Assembly (NCBI GenBank): GCA_030427365.1
Contig: JAUHWW010000008.1
Coordinates: forward strand, 1 to 33,245
Origin: a bacterium
GTDB lineage: Bacteria > Patescibacteriota > Saccharimonadia > Saccharimonadales > SZUA-47
Direction of reading: 5' to 3'
Length of the DNA: 33,245 nt
The stretch's first letter is position 1. Every line of letters begins with the position of its first letter. A program made the position numbers and the translations under genes. Shown here piece after piece: positions 1-10,257 of this stretch. The notes beneath the pieces were generated by a model. It did not search any database and was not told the DNA's origin. It saw only the letters and a program-made list of their open reading frames with translations.

Positions 1-20
1 CTGCGAGATTTGGGGGCATT

Positions 21-1475
21 ATGACGGTTGATGAGAAGTATCGAGTTGATGGGTATTACCCAACGATTGGTATTGAATGCCATGTCCAGCTGAAGACCAC
101 GACGAAGCTGTTTGCAGCAGTCAGTAACGATGCGCGTGACGCTGATCCAAATACACTGATAAGCCATATTTGCTTTGGCTTGCCAGGTGCTCTGCCAGTG
201 CTGAATCAAGAAGCATTGCAGCTAGCGATGAAAGCGGCGTTTGCCTTGAACTCGAGGCCACAGCCGTTTAGTAAATTCGATCGCAAACATTATTTCTACC
301 CAGATTTGCCGCTTGGCTATCAAATCAGTCAATATGATGAACCAATTATTCTCGGTGGTCACATGACGGTGTTGATTGATGGCGAAGAAAAGCGAATCGG
401 TATTACTAGGGCGCATCTCGAGGCTGACGCAGGCAAAAGCACGCACCCAGCTGGGAAGGACTATTCGCTTGTTGATCTGAACCGCGCCGGAACGCCGCTG
501 CTTGAAATCGTATCCGAGCCTGACATGCACTCGAGCGCCGAAGCGCGTGCATATGCCAGGGAATTATGGCTGGCGATGAAGTATGCAGATGTTAGCGACG
601 TCGATTTGTACCACGGTAATATGCGCTTTGACGTCAATGTGAGCGTCTCCAAAGACCCTGAAAGTTTCGGCACGCGAACCGAGACAAAGAATATTAATAG
701 TTTCCGGGCAGTTGAAAAGGTCGTCGACTATGAAATTCAGCGACAGATAAAAGAGCTAGAATCCGGCGGTGAGATTGTCCAAGAAACACGTGGTTGGGAT
801 GATGATGCTCAAAGAACACTCTCTCAGCGTACGAAAGAAGACGCTCACGATTACCGATATTTCCCCGACCCTGACTTGCCGCCAATGGTGCTCAGTGATG
901 ATGCTATAGAAGCTGTTGCTGCAATAATGCCCGTTATGCCGCAAGTGTACCGTGAGCAGATGCGACGTATTGGCGTCGATGAAGCGCAGGTTGAGTCGAT
1001 TGTCGCCGAGCCAGAGGTAGCACGCTATCTGTCGTCGATTATTGAGCAAACAGATGCGAAGAATGCGAAGACGATTATTAACTGGTTCAGTGGTCCTGTC
1101 ACTAAGATGATTGCTGATGGTGAAGTGTCGTGGGACGATAGTATTGGCAAAGATTGGCTTCTGTTGGCTCAAATGACAGCCGAGCAGAAGGTCAGCAGCA
1201 CTGGTGCAAAGGACGTGTTGTCGGTGATGGTAAAGAACGGTGGTGATCCGCAAAAAATCGCTGAGGAGCAAGGACTGCTGCAGGTGTCGGACAGCGGTGA
1301 AATTGAAAAGATTGTTGATGAAGTCATTGCTGCGAATGAATCGGCCGCAAATGATGTGCGAAACGGGGAGATGAAAGCGATTGGCTTCCTCGTCGGCCAG
1401 GTCATGAAGCAGAGCCAGGGGAAAGCCAATCCCGCTATGGCAAAAGAAATGCTAACGAAAAAGTTGGGAAACTAA
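21..1475 (+). CDS. gatB: Asp-tRNA(Asn)/Glu-tRNA(Gln) amidotransferase subunit B
   Basis: 484-aa ORF; GatB hallmarks (GIECHVQLKTTTKLFAAVSN, HKHYFYPDLPLGYQISQ-like region, DLNRAGTPLLEIVSEPD, YRYFPDPDLPP) and C-terminal GatB/YqeY region. Confidence 0.98.
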   Translation: MTVDEKYRVDGYYPTIGIECHVQLKTTTKLFAAVSNDARDADPNTLISHICFGLPGALPVLNQEALQLAMKAAFALNSRPQPFSKFDRKHYFYPDLPLGYQISQYDEPIILGGHMTVLIDGEEKRIGITRAHLEADAGKSTHPAGKDYSLVDLNRAGTPLLEIVSEPDMHSSAEARAYARELWLAMKYADVSDVDLYHGNMRFDVNVSVSKDPESFGTRTETKNINSFRAVEKVVDYEIQRQIKELESGGEIVQETRGWDDDAQRTLSQRTKEDAHDYRYFPDPDLPPMVLSDDAIEAVAAIMPVMPQVYREQMRRIGVDEAQVESIVAEPEVARYLSSIIEQTDAKNAKTIINWFSGPVTKMIADGEVSWDDSIGKDWLLLAQMTAEQKVSSTGAKDVLSVMVKNGGDPQKIAEEQGLLQVSDSGEIEKIVDEVIAANESAANDVRNGEMKAIGFLVGQVMKQSQGKANPAMAKEMLTKKLGN

Positions 1476-1476
1476 G

Positions 1477-2349
1477 ATGAAGGTGAGAAAAGCAGTTATT
1501 GCAGCAGCAGGATTAGGAACGCGGTTTTTGCCGCAGACCAAGGCGATGCCGAAGGAAATGCTGCCGATAATTGATAAGCCAGTCATCCAGCTTGTTGTTG
1601 AAGGGCTCGTTGCGGCTGGCGTCGAGGATATTATAATTGTGACCGGGCCGACAAAACGCGCCATCGAAGATCATTTTGATCGATCGCTTGATCTGGAGAG
1701 TGAGCTACTCGAAAAAGGAAAGCACGAGCAAGCTGATTGTTTGCGAGACATCGCCAAGATGGCGAACTTTGTCTACATCCGCCAGAAGGGTCACCCAAAA
1801 GGCAATGCTCGTCCGATACTGAACGCTGCGCATCTCATTGGAGACGAGCCATTCTTTTATTTCTTTGCTGATGATTTCTTCGTCGGCGAGCGCTCTACTG
1901 CCCAACAACTGCTTGAGGCGTATGAGAAGTATGATGGTCCAGTGCTCGCATTACGCGAAGTACCTGAAGCTGAAGTCAGCACGTATGGCATTGCTGATGT
2001 GACTGAGGAAATTGACGAGCGTACATCCAAGCTAAAGGGAATCGTTGAAAAACCTGCACCGGAAGATGCGCCTTCAAATTTAGCATCTGGAGCCGGCTAT
2101 TTGCTGACGCCTGATATTATCCCGCTGCTTGAACGCGAGCAGGTTGCACCAGATGGCGAAATTCGCGTGCCGGATGCGTTTGTTGACTTAAGTAAGCAGC
2201 GAGATATCTTTGGGTTGAAGGTAGATGGTCAATACTACGACACCGGAAATCCCGATGCGTACTTGCGTACTGTTATTGATATTGCACTGCGTGATCCTGA
2301 GCGCGCTGCCTCTCTGAGAGAATTCTTACAAAATCGTCTCGAGAGCTAA
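1477..2349 (+). CDS. galU: UTP--glucose-1-phosphate uridylyltransferase
   Basis: N-terminus KAVIAAAGLGTRFLPQTKAMPKEMLPIIDKPVIQ, typical GalU; starts 1 nt after the gatB stop. Confidence 0.96.
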   Translation: MKVRKAVIAAAGLGTRFLPQTKAMPKEMLPIIDKPVIQLVVEGLVAAGVEDIIIVTGPTKRAIEDHFDRSLDLESELLEKGKHEQADCLRDIAKMANFVYIRQKGHPKGNARPILNAAHLIGDEPFFYFFADDFFVGERSTAQQLLEAYEKYDGPVLALREVPEAEVSTYGIADVTEEIDERTSKLKGIVEKPAPEDAPSNLASGAGYLLTPDIIPLLEREQVAPDGEIRVPDAFVDLSKQRDIFGLKVDGQYYDTGNPDAYLRTVIDIALRDPERAASLREFLQNRLES

Positions 2350-2364
2350 GGTATACTACAGGGT

Positions 2365-2616
2365 ATGGAATCATATGACATACTCGTCATCATGCTTGGC
2401 ATAGCCCTGCTGATCTCATTGATCATCTGGATTTTTGTTGGCGTGTTGATTATAAAAGTCGTCAAGCGCGTGCAAGCGACAACAGAGGCTGCTGAAGAAG
2501 CAGTTCATAACGTGCAAGAGTTTAGCCGCAAACTTAAAACGGTAGGTGACGTGTCGGCAATCGGCTCGGCCATCAGCCAAGCGGCAAAGTATTTTAAGAA
2601 AAAAGGAGACAAGTAA
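2365..2616 (+). CDS. small single-pass membrane protein (DUF948-like arrangement)
   Basis: 83-aa ORF with N-terminal TM segment followed by amphipathic/coiled region; directly upstream of a YtxH-like ORF; TATACT box at 2352-2357. Confidence 0.75.
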   Translation: MESYDILVIMLGIALLISLIIWIFVGVLIIKVVKRVQATTEAAEEAVHNVQEFSRKLKTVGDVSAIGSAISQAAKYFKKKGDK

Positions 2617-2618
2617 TT

Positions 2619-3035
2619 ATGGCAAAAGATAATCACGACAAAGGAAAAGGCTTGGCAATCGGCGCTGCAATTGGTGCAGTCGCCGGTGTTATCACTGGAA
2701 TTTTGTTCGCTCCAAAGAGCGGCAAAGAGACTCGAGCTGACATCAAAGATGCAGCGGAAAAAGCAAAAGATCGAATCGTAGCTGAGTCAAAGAAAGCTCA
2801 GGACGAGTTATCAAAGGTCATTGATAAGGCTGAAAAGTATGCAAAAGATAAATCCTCAGAATTTTCTGCGAAAGCAAAAGACGCGCTGGCATCTGCGAAG
2901 ACAGCTAAAGAAGACCTCATGAACAAAGTAAAAGATGCCAAAGAAGATGCTGAACCAAACGAAAAAGAACTCAAAAAAGCGATTAAAAAAGCTGAAGAAG
3001 CGCAGGCTGCACTTTCAAAAGCACTTAAGAAATAA
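2619..3035 (+). CDS. YtxH-domain-like protein
   Basis: N-terminal GLAIGAAIGAVAGVITGILFAPKSGKETRADI is typical of YtxH/gas-vesicle-like proteins; Lys/Ala/Glu-rich helical tail; AAGGAG-type SD. Confidence 0.85.
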   Translation: MAKDNHDKGKGLAIGAAIGAVAGVITGILFAPKSGKETRADIKDAAEKAKDRIVAESKKAQDELSKVIDKAEKYAKDKSSEFSAKAKDALASAKTAKEDLMNKVKDAKEDAEPNEKELKKAIKKAEEAQAALSKALKK

Positions 3036-3041
3036 CTTTCA

Positions 3042-3314
3042 ATGGCAGATAAGCCGGTAAAAGAGCTCTCAAATAAGGATTATGCGAAGCTGGGTGAGCT
3101 TCTCGTTTCACTAGGGCAGCTTGGTTTGACAGAAAAGTCGAAGCAGCGCATGATGCGGTACGCATTTCTGAAAGGAGTCGTGAACGGCATCGGGAGCGTT
3201 TTAGGCGCCACAGTTGCAGTAGCTTTGCTGCTTTGGGTACTTTCAATTTTTGATAGTGTTCCGCTCATCGGGGGCTTCTTGGATTCTATTGAAGCGACGA
3301 TTGAGCGGCGCTAA
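3042..3314 (+). CDS. small membrane protein, unknown function
   Basis: 90-aa ORF, C-terminal hydrophobic segment; co-directional and tightly spaced with the YtxH-like ORF. Confidence 0.7.
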   Translation: MADKPVKELSNKDYAKLGELLVSLGQLGLTEKSKQRMMRYAFLKGVVNGIGSVLGATVAVALLLWVLSIFDSVPLIGGFLDSIEATIERR

Positions 3315-3345
3315 AACCGAGGCATTTACGTTATACTAAAGGGGC

Positions 3346-6300
3346 ATGGGGAAGACAAACAAGGTTGCCAGTCTGCAGCCGCGTGATTATGTCCCGCTGC
3401 ATAATCACACGCATTATTCACTACTTGACGGCTTAACGAAGATTAAGCCGCTTATTGCGCATGTGAAAGAGTCTGGAATCGATGCCTGTGCGATTACCGA
3501 CCACGGCACGCTTTCTGGGGCTATCGATTTTTATAAAGAAGCCAAAGACGGTGATGTGAAGCCGATTATCGGTATCGAGACGTATGTCGCGAAGCGCAAG
3601 CACACCGATAAAGAGCCCGGAAAAGATAAACTTTATTATCACTTGATTCTGCTGGCGATGAATAATACCGGCTATCAAAATCTCATGCGGCTGAGCACCA
3701 TTGCGAACCTCGAGGGCTACTATTACAAAGCACGTATTGATAGAGAGCTGCTCGAGCAGTATAGCGAGGGTATTATCGCGCTGTCTGGCTGTATCGGTGG
3801 TGAGCTCGCTGATGCGATTCGCCGTGAGCAATACGACGAAGCCGAAGAGACGGCAAAATGGTACAAAAAAGTGTTTGGCGATCGCTACTACATCGAAGTA
3901 CAAGATCACGGGCACCCCGATCACCCGCACAAATGGGATGAGCAAGTTGCGGCGAACAAAAAACTCATCGAACTTGCTGACAAGCTAGACATACCAATTG
4001 TCGTGACGAGTGACTCTCACTATCTGAAACACGAAGACCAAGATGCCCATGAAATCCTGCTGTGTGTCCAGACGGGATCATTTTTGGACGAAGATAACCG
4101 CATGAGTCTGAAAGAGTTTGAGCTGCATGTTCCTGACCCGCGAGATGTCATAGAGCGTTGGCACGATCGTCCCGACGCGGTGCAGCACTCGCGCGAAATC
4201 GCTGATCGTTGTGATGTTAGCATTGAGCTCGGTAAAATCCTTATTCCTGAATTCCCATTGCCAAAGGGCGTGACAGAAAAATCATACCTTGATGAAAGTG
4301 TCTATCGTGGCTTGTGCGTGCGCTACAGTGACACAAGTGAAGAGCTAGCGAGTGATCTAACAATAGCGCAAGCCAAGAAGAGGCTGCCCCCTACTGTTCT
4401 CGAACGGGCAGAGTATGAGCTCAGCATCATTGATCAAATGGGCTTTAATGGCTACTTCCTCATTATCGCGGATTTCATGAATTGGGGTAAGGAGCGAGGG
4501 ATCGTGTTTGGTCCGGGTCGCGGTTCAGCCGCTGGCTCAATTATTGCCTATGCGTTAAAAATAACCGAGATTGATCCGTTAGCCTATGATTTGCTGTTTG
4601 AGCGATTCTTGAACCCTGATCGTATTAGCATGCCGGATGTTGATATTGATATTCAGGACACGCGCCGTGATGAGGTTATCCAATATTGTGTCGAGAAATA
4701 CGGAGCTGACCGAGTCGCGAATATCGTTACGTTTGGCACCATGGCCGCCCGCAATGCCGTGCGTGATGTGTCGCGCGTTTTGCGCGTTCCATATGCGGAG
4801 GCAGACCGCCTCGCCAAGATGATTCCGCCGCCCGTTCAGGGCCGTCACATCCCGCTTGAAAAGTCGGTAAAAGACGTGCCGGAGCTAAAAAACGAGTATA
4901 AAAACAACCCAACGGCAAAAGAAGTGTTTGATCTCGCTATCAAACTGGAAGGCACGATTCGCTCGCACGGCGTGCACGCGGCGGGCGTGGTGATTGCACC
5001 AGATGATATCGTTAAGTTCGCACCGCTTGAACGAGCGCAAAAAGGTGTTATATCGACGCAATACTCAATGGGTCCAGTCGAAGAACTTGGGCTATTAAAG
5101 ATGGATTTCTTGGGTCTTTCTAACCTGACAATCATTAACAATACCCTGCGAATTATCAGAAAAGTACACGATGAGGAGATTGACATTGACACTCTGCCGC
5201 TTGATGATCAGAAAACGTATGAATTGTTGCAGCGTGGTGATACGACAGGGGTGTTTCAGCTTGAATCATCAGGAATGAAACGGTATCTAAAAGAACTCAA
5301 GCCAACTGAGTTTAGCGATATTATCGCGATGTGTGCCTTGTATCGCCCCGGCCCTTTGACAGCGGGTCTAACTGATAGCTTTGTAAAACGAAAGAACGGC
5401 CTTGAAGATGTGCAAGTCGCACACCCAAAATTCAAAGACGCGCTCGGTACAACTTTTGGAGTACTCGTCTATCAAGAACAAGTGATGCGCATCGCTCGTG
5501 ATGTGTGTGGGTTCTCGGGTGGTGATGCCGATACGCTGCGTAAAGCTATCGGTAAGAAAAAGCGCGATGTCATGCGCAAAATGCAGAAGAAATTTATTGA
5601 AGGTGGTGTCGAAGTTAGCAACGTGCCACGCGCTGTGATGGAGAAGTTCTGGGATGACTTGATGGGATTTGCAGACTACGCGTTCAACAAATCACACTCA
5701 GCCTGCTACGGGTTGATCGCGTATCAGACGGCGTACCTGAAAGCGCATTATCCGGCAGCTTTTATGGCTGCACTTATGACGAGTGATTTCGATGATACTG
5801 ATCGACTTGCAATTGAAATGAGTGAATGTCAGCACATGGGTATTGAGGTGTTACCGCCGGACGTGAACGAATCGTTTACCGAATTTGCGGTTGTGCCTGG
5901 AAAAAATCAGATTCGTTTTGGTATGAAGGCCGTAAAAAATGTCGGAGGCGGCGCGGTCGAGGAAATTCTGCGCGCTCGCGAAAGCGAGCCTTTTACATCG
6001 CTTGAAGACTTCTTTACTCGAGTGAATGCTCGGATGGTAAACCGAAAAACCGTTGAAAGCCTGATTAAAACCGGTGCTTTTGATCGCTTCGGTAGCCGTT
6101 CAGTTTTGCTCAATAACATTGATGCGATGATTGCCTTTTCACAAAAAAAGCAGAAGGAAAAGGAAAGCGGTCAGACTGACCTGTTTGGCAACGCACTCGA
6201 GGGTGTAGAGCAAACGAGTGAAATTGTACTTGGTCCAGAAGACACGGCTTACTCGAAGCGCGATAGTTTGAATTGGGAGCGAGAACTCCTCGGGCTGTAT

Positions 6301-6978
6301 TTGTCCGACCATCCACTGAATACTTATAAACTCCTGTTGGCCGAACAGTCTTATCCATTCACTGATATTACAAGTAAGCATCATGACAAGAAAGTGACAC
6401 TGGGCGGCATCATTAATGACGCTCGGGTGATTCAGACGAAGAATGGCAAGAACATGGCTTTTGTACGAGTAGCCGATATGAACGGCGAGATTGAATTTGT
6501 CTTATTCCCAAAAACCTACGAAGAGACCGCATGGCTGTGGACCATTGACCGCGTCGTGCTTGCTGAGGGCACGATCCAGGGGCGAGATCGTGACGGCAAT
6601 GATACCGGAGAAGTGAAGTTCCTCGTGAATAATGCCCGCGAGGTTACGCCGCAGGAGGCAGAAAGCTATAAAGAAGGCAAGAAAAAGCGAAAAGACCTGA
6701 CTGACATAAAGCCAAAAAAACGTGCCGACAAAAAAAACGACAAAGCAAAGAGTGACCAGCGACTCTATGTGCGACTTGAAGACAGCAGTGATGGTGAGCG
6801 TCTGATGGCACTCAAACAGCACGTGTCAGCATATCCTGGTGAGACTGAAGTCGTGTTGGTCGTTGGTCCGCAAGAGAACAGACAGGCGATCCGCGTGCCT
6901 GAAAAAACACGCAACGATGAAGCCTCAATGGATGCATTGGTTTCTTTGTTTGGCGCAGAAAACGTGAAAGTGCAATGA
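3346..6978 (+). CDS. dnaE: DNA polymerase III subunit alpha
   Basis: 1210 aa; PHP motifs (HNHTHYSLLDG, TDHGTLSGA, SGCIGGELA, TSDSHYL), polymerase motifs (GPGRGSAAGSIIAY, PDVDIDIQDTRRDEVIQY), C-terminal OB-fold. Confidence 0.99.
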   Translation: MGKTNKVASLQPRDYVPLHNHTHYSLLDGLTKIKPLIAHVKESGIDACAITDHGTLSGAIDFYKEAKDGDVKPIIGIETYVAKRKHTDKEPGKDKLYYHLILLAMNNTGYQNLMRLSTIANLEGYYYKARIDRELLEQYSEGIIALSGCIGGELADAIRREQYDEAEETAKWYKKVFGDRYYIEVQDHGHPDHPHKWDEQVAANKKLIELADKLDIPIVVTSDSHYLKHEDQDAHEILLCVQTGSFLDEDNRMSLKEFELHVPDPRDVIERWHDRPDAVQHSREIADRCDVSIELGKILIPEFPLPKGVTEKSYLDESVYRGLCVRYSDTSEELASDLTIAQAKKRLPPTVLERAEYELSIIDQMGFNGYFLIIADFMNWGKERGIVFGPGRGSAAGSIIAYALKITEIDPLAYDLLFERFLNPDRISMPDVDIDIQDTRRDEVIQYCVEKYGADRVANIVTFGTMAARNAVRDVSRVLRVPYAEADRLAKMIPPPVQGRHIPLEKSVKDVPELKNEYKNNPTAKEVFDLAIKLEGTIRSHGVHAAGVVIAPDDIVKFAPLERAQKGVISTQYSMGPVEELGLLKMDFLGLSNLTIINNTLRIIRKVHDEEIDIDTLPLDDQKTYELLQRGDTTGVFQLESSGMKRYLKELKPTEFSDIIAMCALYRPGPLTAGLTDSFVKRKNGLEDVQVAHPKFKDALGTTFGVLVYQEQVMRIARDVCGFSGGDADTLRKAIGKKKRDVMRKMQKKFIEGGVEVSNVPRAVMEKFWDDLMGFADYAFNKSHSACYGLIAYQTAYLKAHYPAAFMAALMTSDFDDTDRLAIEMSECQHMGIEVLPPDVNESFTEFAVVPGKNQIRFGMKAVKNVGGGAVEEILRARESEPFTSLEDFFTRVNARMVNRKTVESLIKTGAFDRFGSRSVLLNNIDAMIAFSQKKQKEKESGQTDLFGNALEGVEQTSEIVLGPEDTAYSKRDSLNWERELLGLYLSDHPLNTYKLLLAEQSYPFTDITSKHHDKKVTLGGIINDARVIQTKNGKNMAFVRVADMNGEIEFVLFPKTYEETAWLWTIDRVVLAEGTIQGRDRDGNDTGEVKFLVNNAREVTPQEAESYKEGKKKRKDLTDIKPKKRADKKNDKAKSDQRLYVRLEDSSDGERLMALKQHVSAYPGETEVVLVVGPQENRQAIRVPEKTRNDEASMDALVSLFGAENVKVQ

Positions 6979-7460
6979 GCAAGGTCTATCTTGTCGCAGT
7001 CGACATACGCTCAGCTCACAACGTTGGCTCTTTTTTCCGCACTTGCGATGGGCTTGGCGCCGAGCTGGTGCTTATAGGTATAACGCCGCGACCGCGCTAT
7101 GACGACGATGATCGACTGCCCCACATTTCGCGGAAAGCTGACAAAGAAATCGCAAAAACAGCTTTAGGCGCAGAAAAGACTGTACCGTGGCGTTATTTTG
7201 ACACCTTGCTGGAGGCGAAAAACACACTAAAGAAAGAGGGCTGCACTCTGATTGCCATAGAGCAGACCGAAGCTTCCAAGGATATCCGCACGCTCAAAGC
7301 AGACGGGGCTACTGCGTTAGTTGTTGGCCGCGAAGTTGAGGGTCTCACTCCAGTTGAGCTGAAGCTGTGCGATGAAAGCTACGAAATCCCGATGAGAGGC
7401 ACAAAAGAATCGTTTAATGTTTCCGTCGCTGCGGCTATAGCACTGTACCAGATATCTTAA
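6975..7460 (+). CDS. SpoU/TrmH-family RNA 2'-O-methyltransferase
   Basis: 161 aa; SPOUT motifs (DIRSAHNVGSFFRTCDGLG, ALVVGREVEGLTP, IPMRGTKESFNVSVAAAIALY); ATGA 4-nt overlap with dnaE. Confidence 0.93.
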   Translation: MSKVYLVAVDIRSAHNVGSFFRTCDGLGAELVLIGITPRPRYDDDDRLPHISRKADKEIAKTALGAEKTVPWRYFDTLLEAKNTLKKEGCTLIAIEQTEASKDIRTLKADGATALVVGREVEGLTPVELKLCDESYEIPMRGTKESFNVSVAAAIALYQIS

Positions 7461-7531
7461 GCTCCAAGTGCTGATTCTGGACATGCAATAAGAAAGTGGT
7501 TATGGTATAATCAGTGCCGTAACAACCAGAT

Positions 7532-8596
7532 ATGAAAAAGAAACAAACAAAGCCAAAAAAGCTGACTACCGCGCAGTTAAAGCGACGTAAGAAACAACAT
7601 CCACGCGTATTCCTCAAAAAATACGCGCTTTATATTCCTGTTATTGCTGTGACTACGTTTGGACTGTTATTCGGCAGTGTTTTGCCACAAACCGTTGGGA
7701 CGAGCAGCCCGCAGACACTCGCGTATGCAACAGAGATGAGTGTTGGCGCACTTTTGTCTGGCACAAACGCTGAGCGAACATCACGTGGATTACCAGCGTT
7801 GTCATTGAACAGCAAGCTGAATAGTTCAGCCAGTAGTAAAGCGTCGCATATGGTTACCCAAGACTACTGGGCACACACGTCTCCCGGCGGCGTCTCTCCG
7901 TGGTATTTTTTTGATGCAGCAGGCTACAACTACCAAAAAGCCGGAGAGAATCTAGCCTACGGCTTTAGCACTTCCAGCGGCACGATCACCGGCTGGATGA
8001 ACAGTCCTTCACACCGTGATAATATGTTGGATGCCGCTTACAATGAAGTCGGATTTGGGTTCGTAAACTCACCTAATTTTGTCGGTAACGGTCAGCAAAC
8101 AATTGTCGTCGCGCATTATGGTAAATCGCTTGGAGCTTCGACGCCACCTCCAGCACCTGCTCCTGCGCCGGAGCCACAACCGCAATCATTGCCTGCGTCA
8201 CAATCTGCCGCGCCGCAGTCGTCCAACCCAACACCAGTTGCTGAACCGGAGCCTGAACCAGAACCAGAGCCAGAACCAGAACTTGCTCCAATCGACGAAG
8301 ATCGTATAAATCAACCGTTTACAACCGAGTCAACAAATCAAGATCCTCCAGAGCCAGTCACGATATCTCGCCTGCAGCAATGGACGAACGGTGATGCACC
8401 GTGGAGCAGCTATGCCCTGACTTTTGGCGCGCTTGCTGTGGTTCTCATCTGGATTGTTAAGCATGCGCTACTGGTCAAGAAGTACGTGTTGTACGGTGAG
8501 CATTTTGTCGCTCATCATCCAGCCTTTGATGCTGCCGTCGTCTTTATTGCCGCCGTCGCGGTCTATCTGAGTCAAGCTAGCGGAGTTGTGCTGTAG
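7532..8596 (+). CDS. membrane-anchored CAP/SCP-domain protein with Pro/Glu-rich linker
   Basis: N-terminal TM, CAP motifs (NAERTSRGLPALSLNSKLN, YWAHTSPGGVSPW, AGENLAYGF, GWMNSPSHRDNMLD), EPEPEPEPEP linker, C-terminal TM segments. Confidence 0.92.
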   Translation: MKKKQTKPKKLTTAQLKRRKKQHPRVFLKKYALYIPVIAVTTFGLLFGSVLPQTVGTSSPQTLAYATEMSVGALLSGTNAERTSRGLPALSLNSKLNSSASSKASHMVTQDYWAHTSPGGVSPWYFFDAAGYNYQKAGENLAYGFSTSSGTITGWMNSPSHRDNMLDAAYNEVGFGFVNSPNFVGNGQQTIVVAHYGKSLGASTPPPAPAPAPEPQPQSLPASQSAAPQSSNPTPVAEPEPEPEPEPEPELAPIDEDRINQPFTTESTNQDPPEPVTISRLQQWTNGDAPWSSYALTFGALAVVLIWIVKHALLVKKYVLYGEHFVAHHPAFDAAVVFIAAVAVYLSQASGVVL

Positions 8597-8631
8597 CCTG
8601 AAGCAGCCGCTTATGGTTAAATAGAGAGCAC

Positions 8632-10224
8632 ATGGTGGATCCTCAAAGAATCGAACAAGAAAAGGCAACAGCCAGACGCGCGGTCGTGCTTGGTTTGCAG
8701 TATGTCGACACCTCTCAAACCGAGAAAAACCTCTACACTGTCTTGGATAAGAACGAAATCAAGCAGCGGAGAATAGTGCCGCTCCGAGCGACCGTGCACC
8801 GCATTGATTTCGGTATTACAACGTCCACGTCGCAAAAGATAGCGAATGAGATGCGCGCCCGATTTCAGGATCAACAGCTGACCTTTTCTGTCATATCTGA
8901 CGCCGGATTCGAAGAATATATGCGTCTGTATGACCCGCCAAAGAAAGTTGAGTATCAAGACATAGCAATTACCGCCGGTGGAGATAGTGCGGCGCTTTCT
9001 CATATCTCAGAGACACTCAGTCAAGTGCGTGCGGATGACATGCTAGCTTATTTGGTGCAGCAAGCGTTTCGACTGCAAGCCAGCGATATCCATCTAGAAA
9101 CTCGGCAGCAGGGAGCTCGAATCCGTTTCCGTGTCCACGGCGTTCTGCACACCGTCGCGCACCTCGATGACGGTAAGTATCGGCAATTAATTGGCGCTCT
9201 GGCGACAAATGCGAATATCTCAACAAGCGCAGAATATGACCAGACAGGTCATGTGAACCGCGACTTTAAGCTTGCAACCGGTGAAATGGTGAATGTGAAC
9301 TTACGTGTTGAGACGGTGCCGGCGGTCAATGGCATTGATGGTGTATTGCGGCTGTTTAATTTCAATAGTGAATTTATGCAGCTTGACAAACTCGGCCTTG
9401 AGAACTGGCAGCGCGGCGTAATTGATGAGATTATTTCACACCCATCTGGATTAGTTTTGATTGTTGGGCCAACGGGGTCTGGGAAGACTACGACGCTCTA
9501 TAGCATGGTGAACGAGCTAAATGATGATTCGCGTAAGATTATCACCCTTGAGGATCCAGTCGAGTATCAGATAGATGGGATTACGCAGATCCCAGTAGTG
9601 ACACGGGAGGGTGAAAGCTTTGTTGATAAGTTCCGGGCTGTACTTCGGCTCGATCCTGATGTCATTATGCTTGGTGAGATACGCGATCTCGATACAGCGA
9701 AAACAGCTTTGCAAGCGGCACTTACCGGTCATCTCGTGCTAGCAACCTACCATGCATCATCAGCAGCGGGTGCGATTACCCGTTTACTTGACGCAATAGG
9801 TGAGAACCCACTATATGCAAGTGCTATTAGACTTATCCAAGCGCAACGCCTCGTGCGTCAGCTCGATCCAGAAACGCGGCAGGTGTATGAGCCAAGTCCG
9901 GAATTAAGCCAGCACATCGCACAGCTGCTCGAAACCATGCCACCAGGGGTTGATGTTTCTTCTCTACAGACTACCCAGCTCTATCAGCCTGGGTCTTCTG
10001 CTGAGAATCCTTTTGGCTTCAATGGGCAGTTGGCGATTCGTGAATTAATGCTCATGACACCAGAATTACAGAAGTTACTGACTAGGCCGGCGAAAGAGCT
10101 TTCAACCGGCACCATCGAGGAAGCTGCCGCTGCGGACGGCATGTTGACGATGAAGCAAGACGGTATCATCAAGGCATTGCAAGGCAGAACAACGTTCGAA
10201 GAGATCACTCGCGTCGTCGGTTGA
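8632..10224 (+). CDS. GspE/PilB-family type II secretion / type IV pilus assembly ATPase
   Basis: 530 aa; Walker A GPTGSGKTTTLYSM, Asp box ITLEDPVEYQI, Walker B VIMLGEIRDLDTAKTALQAALTGHLVLAT. Confidence 0.93.
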   Translation: MVDPQRIEQEKATARRAVVLGLQYVDTSQTEKNLYTVLDKNEIKQRRIVPLRATVHRIDFGITTSTSQKIANEMRARFQDQQLTFSVISDAGFEEYMRLYDPPKKVEYQDIAITAGGDSAALSHISETLSQVRADDMLAYLVQQAFRLQASDIHLETRQQGARIRFRVHGVLHTVAHLDDGKYRQLIGALATNANISTSAEYDQTGHVNRDFKLATGEMVNVNLRVETVPAVNGIDGVLRLFNFNSEFMQLDKLGLENWQRGVIDEIISHPSGLVLIVGPTGSGKTTTLYSMVNELNDDSRKIITLEDPVEYQIDGITQIPVVTREGESFVDKFRAVLRLDPDVIMLGEIRDLDTAKTALQAALTGHLVLATYHASSAAGAITRLLDAIGENPLYASAIRLIQAQRLVRQLDPETRQVYEPSPELSQHIAQLLETMPPGVDVSSLQTTQLYQPGSSAENPFGFNGQLAIRELMLMTPELQKLLTRPAKELSTGTIEEAAAADGMLTMKQDGIIKALQGRTTFEEITRVVG

Positions 10225-10248
10225 CAAATACGAAAATACTGCTAAAAT
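10221..10248 (+). promoter_or_regulatory. sigma70-type promoter for the 10258 ORF
   Basis: TTGACA 10221-10226, 16-nt spacer, TAAAAT 10243-10248; predicted TSS ~3 nt before ATG. Confidence 0.6.
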
Positions 10249-10257
10249 ACTCATTTA

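Noticed and set aside
222-1429. Minus-strand ORFs inside gatB (e.g. 222-530, 756-1271, 1169-1429)
   Set aside because: Shadow ORFs antisense to a well-conserved gene, with no start signals or recognisable families.
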